Notes under the pieces: model-generated | Databases searched by the model: none | Told to the model about the DNA's origin: nothing | What the model saw: only the letters and a program-made list of their open reading frames with translations | Origin: Heloderma charlesbogerti | Taxonomy: Eukaryota > Chordata > Lepidosauria > Squamata > Helodermatidae | DNA: 64,000 nt | Reading direction: 5' to 3' | NCBI GenBank assembly: GCA_026122225.1 | Contig: JANEZZ010002201.1 | Coordinates: forward strand, 496,001-560,000 | Position numbers and translations under genes: made by a program | In this document: piece after piece, positions 55,313 to 64,000 of the stretch | Layout: the number at the start of each line of letters is the position of its first letter | Numbering within the stretch: the first letter of the stretch is position 1

Positions 55313-56480
55313 ATTCTCTTACTCTGTCCAAACAGCAGCACTAGTATTCTGTTCTTATTTTATCTTCAGCTTTTGATACTGTTAATTTCTCTATCTCTTC
55401 ATTATTTTTGTATTTCAGTTCATGGTCTTCATTCTTCTTTTCCACAACATACTAGGGTTCCTCTGTGCTCCCTTTCAGGTTCTTTCTTCTTTATCTTTCT
55501 CCTTTAGGTTCTCTTTTGTGTTATTATTTTAATGCTGATGATATCCAGCTATTCTTTTCTGCTTCCTGTTTTTCTTGTCTTGCTAGTTTAACATTTTGCT
55601 ATTTCCTCATAGCTGTCTCCCTAATCCCTAAAGTTAAAAACTGTCAAAGGCAGAATTCCTTATTTTTATTCTGGATTCTTCTTCTGTTACTTTATCTAAT
55701 GTTATTTTCTCACCCTCTCAAAGTTGATGTCATTCTGGGTGCTACTCTTTCTTTTCAGATTCATCAGTAGTTAAATCTTGCAATTTCCAGTTGCGTACCA
55801 TTTATTATGTGAGTGCACAGCCAGGCAATTGAACATCCAACCACCAAGGCTTAGCGGCTCAGACACAATGTCTGCACCAGGCTCCTCCCTCTCTAGGCCT
55901 TGGACAGTGAGGAGTTCTGCAGGCCTGGAAAGAAGGAGCATGCAGCCTGGCAATGAAGTATCCAACTACCAGTGGTCAGAAGAGCGAGATGGGATGGAAG
56001 GCAATGGGAAGATCCACAAGGAAAGGCCAACAAAGAGTTATGTGTTGAAAGCGGTAGAAACAGCCCCAAAACTAATTTGTATTTTATTATTTTATGTAAA
56101 ATAATTTTATTATTTTATGAAAGCTACCTTGGGGAGCTTTCTGGATCAAAAGAGAGAACAGAAATGAATCAAACATTACTAAAATGTATTATTCTCTTTC
56201 TGTTGATTTTGTTCATACTGTGGTTCATTTTCTTATCTCATTTGGGTTATTGTAATGCTGTTTGTGGCCTTCCCTATTGCCCTCTTAAGACTTCTGTTTC
56301 TATCTTGCAATTCGAACTCATTTTATTATTTCTGCATACAAATATGATCATGTGTGTTCACATTTGATTGCATTGGCTACCTTTTGTGTTTCTCATTCAG
56401 TTTACGGTTATGTTATTCACTTTTAAACAGATCTATTTTCTAACTCCTGCTTTCATCTGTGATTTCTGCATATTCATCTT
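55313..56480 (+). mobile_element. Old LINE (L2/L3-like) remnant, low confidence
   Basis: Worn RT-like phrases appear in order on the + strand: FNADDIQLFFS (near 55528-55562), SHLGYCNAV (near 56234-56260) and HWLP-like LHWLPFVF (near 56370-56395). These resemble the YADDTQLYLS, SHLDYCN and LHWLPV blocks of L3 LINEs. An unrelated block at about 55780-56050 may be an insertion. Confidence 0.4.
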
Positions 56481-56518
56481 TTCCGTCTTTCCACTATACT
56501 TGTTTTCTTTTCCTCCTT

Positions 56519-56588
56519 AACGCTGCAATCCTATACACTTACATGGGAGTAAGTCCCATTGAGCAGGCATGCATAGGATTGTGCTGTG
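56519..56588. repeat. Short interspersed palindromic repeat (GCAATCCTA family)
   Basis: It reads CGCTGCAATCCTATACACTT, then GGGAGTAAGTCCCATTGAGC and ATGCATAGGATTGTGCTG. The two ends are inverted copies (GCAATCCTAT / ATAGGATTGT). Confidence 0.85.
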
Positions 56589-57019
56589 AGTCTTGCATTT
56601 TTTTCTTTCTGTTTTGCATCTTTCTCTTTTTTCTCTTATTGCTCTTGATTTAGGGAATTTATTGCCAGATGATATTTAGCTACTTGATTATTTTCAATTA
56701 CTGAAAACAATCACATTGATTGCACTGGGACTTAAATGCAATTACTTTGGTCTGGATCCAACCCAGTATTATTGCTGTTGTTTTATGTTATGATATAGAT
56801 GTAAAGTCCCTGACAAATTGTCTGAAGCTAATTAATATTAATCATAGATTTACAGAGCTAAAAAGCTCCAAGAAACCGAACGTCAAATAGCTAAATAGCT
56901 CAAATCCCCAAACCCCAAACATATTAGCTCATGCCAGATTACATATCATGATCTATAATCAGTCATAAGAACCAGATCACAAGTTTGAATGTTTTCTTTT
57001 TTTCTTTTTTTTTCTTATG

Positions 57020-57105
57020 TTAAGGTTTTATGTTTTTAATTGCTGTGTACCAGCTTGATGGCTTTTCGGCAAATAAGGTGGTATATAAATATAAATAAAT
57101 AAAAT
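57020..57105 (+). mobile_element. LINE 3' end, short
   Basis: TTAATTGCTGTGTACCAGCT, then a GGTGGTATATAAATA phrase and an AAATAAATAAAATAAA tail. This resembles a CR1/L3-type 3' end but is too short to assign. Confidence 0.5.
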
Positions 57106-60100
57106 AAACAATGCACCACAAGCAGATAGTTGAAAGGAACAACCACTGGTGCCAGAGCTGCTTGTAGGCCAAGTAGCTGCTTTAGTACAAAAATATTTTA
57201 GTTTAAAAATCAACACAAAACCTTTTATTTGAAAAATACTTATGTAAGAGAAACAACTTTGTGGCAGTGAGTGTTATTTAATCCAGGCCCATTATGACTA
57301 TGTACAATTTATGTCCTTATCTCCAGGAAGAGGAATTATATGTCTGAAATACTGTAATTAGTAAGAGAGTGGTCTAAAACTAACAGGGACAGAATGCAGC
57401 AGTACATGCTGGGGGCTTTAGTGCTATAAGAGAGGCATCTAAATTATGTTCACATATTTCCTGTTTCTAGGGGACCAACTTCAAAAGCACTGTTTTTAAT
57501 CTAAAGCTGGCATACTTTTGTATCAAATCAGAAGCATTTATACACTAATGGATATCTCAGTAATTTCTTGACTCTGGTTACACAATTCCATGGGGTTGGG
57601 TTGCATTACATCAATCAAGGGATATAGGGCTTGAGGATTCTGGGCTAAACAATAAACCGCACCTTGCTAAGACCTGCTCTGCAGCAGCCTCGATTAATAT
57701 TTCAACTGACAACAGGCTGGCTCCAGCAAAAGCCACCCATGGACAGAGGGGCTCCTTCCATCCACGGGAGGCTTTCAATCCAGCAGATCTTTTCCACTGG
57801 CTGAACAGGGAAGCAGGCAATTTTTGCTGATTCTCCCCTCACCATGCCACCCCCTATGTCCCCTGAAAATCTGCCATGGAGGGTCATGGGACCCTTCGAA
57901 ACAGTGGCAGAAGTGTTGCTGGGTGTTGCAGAAGGAGGGGAGAAAATGGTCTCTCTCTCCCCGCTTATCATCTGGTGGAGCATTCTGATCAGAACTCCAC
58001 TTGGGGACACTACGGCCTCTGCAATAAAGACTCTGGATCCAACAATGTATGTGTTGTAATGTATGGGAATTCTAAGCTCTATATGAAATAACCTTTCTTT
58101 CAAAATGTAGCCCAGGAGAGATGCAAAATTATTGCTCAGCCTGGCAAGGACACTTGATTTAATTCAGGTCTCTTCTTAAAGTTGTTGTTTTAAATCAATC
58201 TTCACCTATAATAGCTGTGTTAGCTTTGCCATTCACTAATTTCACTTTGGTAGCTGTCTCACCTGAAGTAGATTAATAAACATTTTTAACCTGACTGAAC
58301 AAAGGCATTAAGAGTCATGGACAAACCCACAGCGAGCAATTGGACAGAGAAAATGATTCATGATCACTGACCATTTGCTCTGAACATACACCACTGCATT
58401 TCTTTATTCCATGAAATCTGAGATGATCCTTCAGGCCTGGGTTATCATTAGAAATGAAAAGTGAGATAAAATAATATAGTATTTGATTAGTGGGTTTTGA
58501 GACTACAGGCTGGATTACTGGCGCCAAGATCCAAGTACAGCTCTTTAAGGGAACATAGTGCAAATGGGTCTGAACACAGGACACAGTTGCTTTAATCTCT
58601 TACATTTTTATCACATAAAATATTTATACAGACTCAAGTCCATGGCTGGAAAAAATTTCTCTTTTATGTACACAGCTCTATCTGCCACTGCAGGAAGTAA
58701 AAGACCTGTGCATAGCTTTGGATAGTGGTATATTTCATTGGTCTTTTTTATGCTAATTGCTTTTTTATGTTAATTGCAATTGTTAATCCCATTATGCAAA
58801 CAAGCATTTTTCTTTTTTCTTTTATCCTGTCAAGAGCCAACATTCTGGGGTAAGAAAATATTACACTTTAATAATTAAGGCATCTAATATATCATATGGA
58901 GTGCTGGGAAGTGAGTCACAAATATTTATTGCTGCCTGCCATGTAGCTGCTTTGGGCCACTAAAAGCAGACCAATGGGAGGAGCTAAATAGGAAGGGCTG
59001 AATGGAAGGTTGCATGATAGTACTTGTACTTCAATTTACATACAGCTTCTTATGGATGAACGTTATATTAAATTATATGAAGTTCATTTAAAATTACGGC
59101 CCATTTAACATTCAGCAGCAAAATTCTGTGGGTAAAATAGCTTGGTTTCCTTTTATATGTGTAGCCTACCAAGGACTGCTGATCCAGTGCAAGATCAAAC
59201 ACAAGGTACTCAGATCAGAGGCATGTCAAAATATTAAAGAACACAGTGACGGCTTGTACTCCTTTATCAGTTAAAACCGCATTACACATCAACTACAACC
59301 TGTCTGGCTTGCATGCTTGATTAACTTCCCTATTCAATAGAAACACATTTGTATTCCACGCTTGTCTGAATGACAAATTGGTTATTGTGTTGTACTGCTA
59401 AGAGATGTGTTAATAAACAGAGCTGAAGAAAGCAGATCTGAGAGGTGCCGCATAGATGCCGCAGCTAGAATGCCGGCAGGCCCTAAAGATGCAAAGTGCT
59501 GCTAAGGAGCATGCTAGGCCATCGCCTGACTTTTACAATACCAAAATCTTCTAAGAAGCTGTGTGTAGTTGTGGAAGAAGAGAAAAGAGGAGAGTCGGTG
59601 GACACAGCAGGCCCTGTTGCAAGTTTCCTCATTTTCCCAAATCCAGCTTCATTTCACAGATTTGTCAAATGTAACACACCCTTTGTTGCTTTTGGTCACT
59701 GAGCAGTCTTTTCTCTTTGTGTTAAAAAAGGACGTCCAGCCTCATGCTGACTGAAAACAGATTTTCCTTAATTTGTCCTTTGACAAAACAGGTAACTTAG
59801 AGCTAGTTTTTCATAGTTCAATTTTAAGAGGGAAACCTAGACTTATGGGAAATGCAGAAATGCGTTCCCTTTGCATGGGTCAGATGACTGGTGTATTTGT
59901 GAAATTCATTTTCAGAGAGTTCCTCCAGGATTTGTGCTCATTTTTGTGTGTTACAGCAAAGAGCAGGAAGAACTGAGAGATATGAAAAAGTATTGGTGAG
60001 GGTAGAGGAAACTGGAACAGTCTAAAAAGTACAGACACATCTTTGTGTGTGTTTTTAATCAAAACTATCAACACAACTTTCTTTAAAGATGTTTTCTTTA

Positions 60101-60777
60101 AAGAAAAATATATTAAATCTGCATTAGATACCATATTCTGTGCTCCAAAATGCAATTGCAGCCAAGCAGTTTTCCAGAGAACTTTCTTCCAATACTGTTC
60201 TGGGTTTAAAAAAACTGATTTTGACATTGCCAAGTTGATGGACGCTTGTGGGGGAGGGGGAGAACTAAATACATTTTCTATCCCAGTCACTTGTCAGCAA
60301 AGTGGCACAATTCTATGAATGTAACATTTTAAGGCATTATAAATAAAACATGACAATAAGTGACTAGTTGACTAGCATTTCCACTTTCCTACATGCACTT
60401 ATTTCACAATAGTGTTTTGTTGGGGAAAAAACTAGTTTGTGAAGGAGTTCACTTGATTTACTGTATGCTTTATTTATTCAGTGCTTGTTTGAATGGCTAA
60501 CATTGTATAAAATGTATTTCTCTCAGGTTTCTCATGCTGTTAGACTGAAAAGGTCCAAAAGAAAAAAAGCACAATCTAGTAAATGGTAGGCATGCCAGTC
60601 CCATTGAAATGAATTTGAGTTCAGCACTTTAGGGAACATTTTAGCTCTATTGATTTCAATGAGACCTAGGCCGTTCTAACTTTTAGTGGCTTTCATTGAC
60701 ATAAATCTTTACCTCAGAGGTGACTGATACTGGTTCCACAGTTGGTGTGAGCTACATTTTCAGAGTGTGTTTTTTGC

Positions 60778-60817
60778 TTTCTTTATATTCTCACATTCTT
60801 GTGAGAATATAAAGAAA
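60778..60817. repeat. Perfect 18-bp hairpin
   Basis: TTTCTTTATATTCTCACA (60778-60795), a 4-base loop TTCT, then TGTGAGAATATAAAGAAA (60800-60817). The stem has no mismatches. No surrounding transposon was recognised. Confidence 0.85.
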
Positions 60818-63800
60818 AAAAATGACATTGGAAAAGGACCTAAAATACAAGTGTGTGTGTGTTCTGGGACTCTTTGTTTTATCTCAGGCCAGACAAGGAA
60901 GGAAAGGGTCAGGGAGGTAGAGTGAATTGCTGATTGGTAAATAGGCAAAAGGACACATAGAGACACACATACACACTGACACACATGTCATGCCGACAGA
61001 ATGCAGAAGCACTGTTAGCTGCAGGGAAGACAAGTTTGCTGGACACAAGGTGAAAGCTGAAAGTGACAGCTGTTAAGCCTGTTCTCTCGTGGTTACACGA
61101 ATGTGGGGTATGCTGCTCTCAAAATGCCCTGTGTATGCAAGCATCTTGCTAAGGCTGAGGCCATGGTTAGTATGTTGGATCAGCAAAGAAGTTGTCTCAG
61201 AGTGGAGAAAAGGTGCGTTGCTGCCAAATCTTGTGTTTCAGGTTTTGGAATGTGGAATATGGTTAGTCATGAAACTGAAAGCCCACAAACTGAACAAAAC
61301 TTTACCAACTTAATATAAAAAAGAAAAAGGAAGGAAGAAGTTACTGTATTCTTTTATCCAGATTTGTGGGTTTCGTGAATTCTGATATACTGAATTGGTC
61401 TAATACCTGCCATAATTTAACATCTAGAAACGAAGAGGATGATAAAAGTCTTTGCCATGGACCTAAGCATGGATCTGCCACTGAACTGCAGTACAAACAT
61501 CCATGCAGCCAAATGCATCTAAATAATTTAAATGTAAGTTAACTGGAAGCAAAAGCTGAATAATAAGGAGTTATCAAGTACTTTTATTCTTACTTGTAAG
61601 AATATTTTGGCTTTGTGTAATTTGATACTTGTACAAGAAAGCCTATCCTTAAGCTGCTTAATGTCTCTTTCTTTGGCAGAGCAAATATGGACAGGCACAT
61701 ATCATGGGCAGTTTCCATCATCCTCTTGGAGTTCTAGAACAGAGTGCAGAAACCAGGAGAATAAGGTACCTGCTATGTGGACTGCTGACAGAGGGTCCAG
61801 GCTGTGAGACATTACATTTGCCTCGTAGCTGTTTGCAATGAACAGGGGTAAAGAAAGAAGAATGTTCAGTCCAGGCAAATAAAGACAAGCTACTGATGAA
61901 AACAAATTAAAAAGTGCAGCAAAGGAAACACAAAATCAAATGAAGTAAGTAAGTCCCATGAATCAAGGAAACTGGCTTTTCTTTTCTGTTCCAAATTGAA
62001 TATGAAATTGAACATACAACACAAACTTAGAAATGACACTATATTCAATAACATAATACAAAGAAAGTGTAGTGCATTAAAAAAAAACCTTATGGGAGAT
62101 GTCTTAATTTAGTTGTTGAATTAATTCATGTTTAAGCAAAAGATACAATTGTACATGCTGATGCTTTTAAAAATTAAATTCTGAAAGTATATATTTAAAG
62201 GGGTGTTCTTTCTTGTTTTGCACCAATAGTTTTGAGACTCAGTAATTGGACTTTCAATTATCACACTAGCAATATTTTGTTTCTCATTATTAATTGAGCT
62301 TATTACACCAGCCATGTAGAAGATGCTGCAGGCACAATGTCTAGTATAGATCAGCCACATCACATGGACTCTCTATACTACCCCCAGAAATTCCAGATGG
62401 CCACTGGCAGTGATGTGAAAATGATCTATGTGATGGAAGCAACGTGCATGGTAACCCTTGCTACTTGTAATGTCCTCAGCTGGAGAAACTGCCATGTGGC
62501 AATTATTTCAGTTGACCCTGATAATGTGTAGACCCTTCCCTTGGTTTCAGTCACTTGACAATATGTGCCATTATTGTCATGGAATTATTAGTTCATCATG
62601 ATAACAGCAATAACAAAGGTCTATATATTTGTTATTGTTGTTCCATTTTGCTTATTACAAACTATATACTTGGAATTTGAATCCAGAAATTAAAAAAAAA
62701 TTCCTCAAAAATGTTTTAAGAGAACTATCTGGCTCTGCAAAACAAAAAATGATGAAGTTTGAGCTAATTTTACAGCTAAAGGTCAAGAAATCACACTGTG
62801 GTGGAGATGATTAAAAGAATAATGTACGTTAATCAAACAAAAATGTTGTGTTAGAGATAACAAATAACAGATAAAACATTAAAAGGCAGCCCATTATATT
62901 TCCAATCAATGGCACAGCTTGACAGAATGACAACCCAGGGTTCTCGCTGCTTGATTGCTCCCACTGCCAGCAGGAGTGGCTAAACAAGATGCTCCCTCCG
63001 TGGGTTGTTTAGCATGACATCCAAGCCTAGAACTTTGGTTTGTCTCTCCCCCTACAAGACAGAGTTTGAACTGGGTTGGTTAGCCGCTTCTGCTGTCAGG
63101 AGGAGTGAAGCAGGAGTAATGAGCAGCGCTAACTAGCATGTTGGCTTGTTCAAGACAAACCAGGGTTAAGAAAAATATGGGTTATGTGTGAACTGGGCCA
63201 TTGTTTAGCTAATGTTTTCTTGCTACAGTAAGCCACCATCTCTTCTCATGTTCCTCAGCTAATCACGATATATATATTAGTAATGTTTTAGAAATATTTA
63301 ATGCTAAAAATGGAAGTAATGACCCAGGAAACAAAACTGCCATGATTTATTTGTATCTTTTCCCCTTGAAAAGCCAGTGTTCCTTTACATTCTCAAACTA
63401 GGATCTAAAGGAAACTAGTGAATGTAGTGAAATCAATTTTAAGAGGCCATAAAGTTCATAAAGACAGAACTAAGATGTTTTTATAAGGCAGCAAATGAAA
63501 ATGGATAGTTTTCTAAAAGCTAAGGAAAGTTGAATAATACTTAAAATTAACGAAACAAAACAAAACAAAGGAAAACTAAGTTCTCTACAGGACTCAGTGA
63601 GGAGTATCACACCGTGTGGCAAACAGACTGGCTTGTATTATATTCCAGGGGTACAAAAAAGAGAACACACGGAGAGGGGGAAAAATCCCAGGAATGAATG
63701 AAAACAAATGTATTATTTGTCCTGAAGTTTGATATATGCATGTTTAGAACAGATTGCTCTTCCTAAGAGGGAAAAAACTCCTCTCCTTCAGTAAGTCAGG

Positions 63801-64000
63801 GAGTTACATGTACATCAAAACTGTGTTGTCATGGCAATGAAAACAACTTGTTTTCTTGGTTTGCTAAAACATCAACAGCAAACTGAGGACACAAGTTGGT
63901 TTCATTGCCAAGAACACCACAAAACAAATGGTAGCAGTTGTAATAAACCAGTTAGAGATTTTTTTTTCCAGATATGGTAAGTAGTATATAAATTGATTGA

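Larger units (their letters stand above)
52331..64000 (-). other. SYNE1: SYNE1 last intron (partial)
   Basis: This is the region upstream of the KASH exon on the SYNE1 strand. I looked for the expected penultimate Ser/Pro-rich exon and did not see it, so the intron probably exceeds 11.6 kb. It holds CR1, SINE, MITE and LINE remnants (listed) and an 18-bp perfect hairpin (60778-60817). The stretches 52690-53950, 57110-57600, 58060-60770 and 60820-62900 show only AT-rich sequence I cannot name. A possible repeat with the phrase GTGTGAACTGGGCCATT is at about 62906-63200. Confidence 0.75.

Noticed and set aside
57702..58103. 133-codon minus-strand frame
   Set aside because: No recognisable domain or splice context; phrases such as CCCCTGAAAAT and GGATCCA are shared with the inverted repeat near 2071-2340, suggesting repeat-derived sequence.

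Overview
The window is nuclear DNA of a squamate reptile, most likely a lizard. It shows tetrapod-type spliced exons with canonical GT/AG borders, BovB (RTE) LINEs, CR1 and L3-type LINEs, Sauria-type tRNA SINEs and many short hAT-like elements. That combination fits Squamata; the species cannot be fixed from sequence alone. There are no prokaryotic features.

Two host genes lie tail to tail. On the + strand are the last three coding exons of the estrogen receptor alpha gene ESR1 (3008-3141, 16047-16230, 22196-22430). They encode most of helices 6-12 of the ligand-binding domain and the F domain, followed by a long 3' UTR of uncertain end. On the - strand is the last coding exon of SYNE1 (nesprin-1; 52087-52330), which encodes the KASH membrane anchor, with a short 3' UTR ending near 51470. 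Convergent ESR1/SYNE1 matches the known vertebrate order. Between the two 3' ends lie about 23 kb of repeat-filled intergenic DNA. From 52331 to the right edge is the last SYNE1 intron; no further SYNE1 exon was found.

Most of the rest is mobile DNA, often nested. A degraded L3-type LINE in ESR1 intron 6 (about 3770-9406) is cut by three separate insertions of one non-autonomous hAT-like family (4323-4908, 5557-6454, 7009-8546). The third of these is itself cut by a fourth copy (7161-8093). Further copies lie at 38049-38617 and inside a CR1 LINE at 42265-43371. A 3.2 kb, essentially full-length BovB (17289-20500) sits inside another L3 LINE in ESR1 intron 7; a 5'-truncated BovB is at 76-1127.

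The hAT-like family is the most unusual thing in the window. Its members begin TAGGGRTG and end CATCCCTA, and they make 8-bp target duplications. They are very GC/CpG-rich and hold palindromes within palindromes. Two kinds of mini-palindrome recur: one carries paired YY1-like motifs (CAAATGGCGGC), the other paired TACGTAAA/TTTACGTA half sites. Consensus 5' splice donors point outward at almost every element end. Together these look like a mobile, bidirectional promoter/first-exon-like cassette; that function is inference. The host-gene oddity is a Phe at the ESR1 ligand-pocket position equivalent to human Met421.
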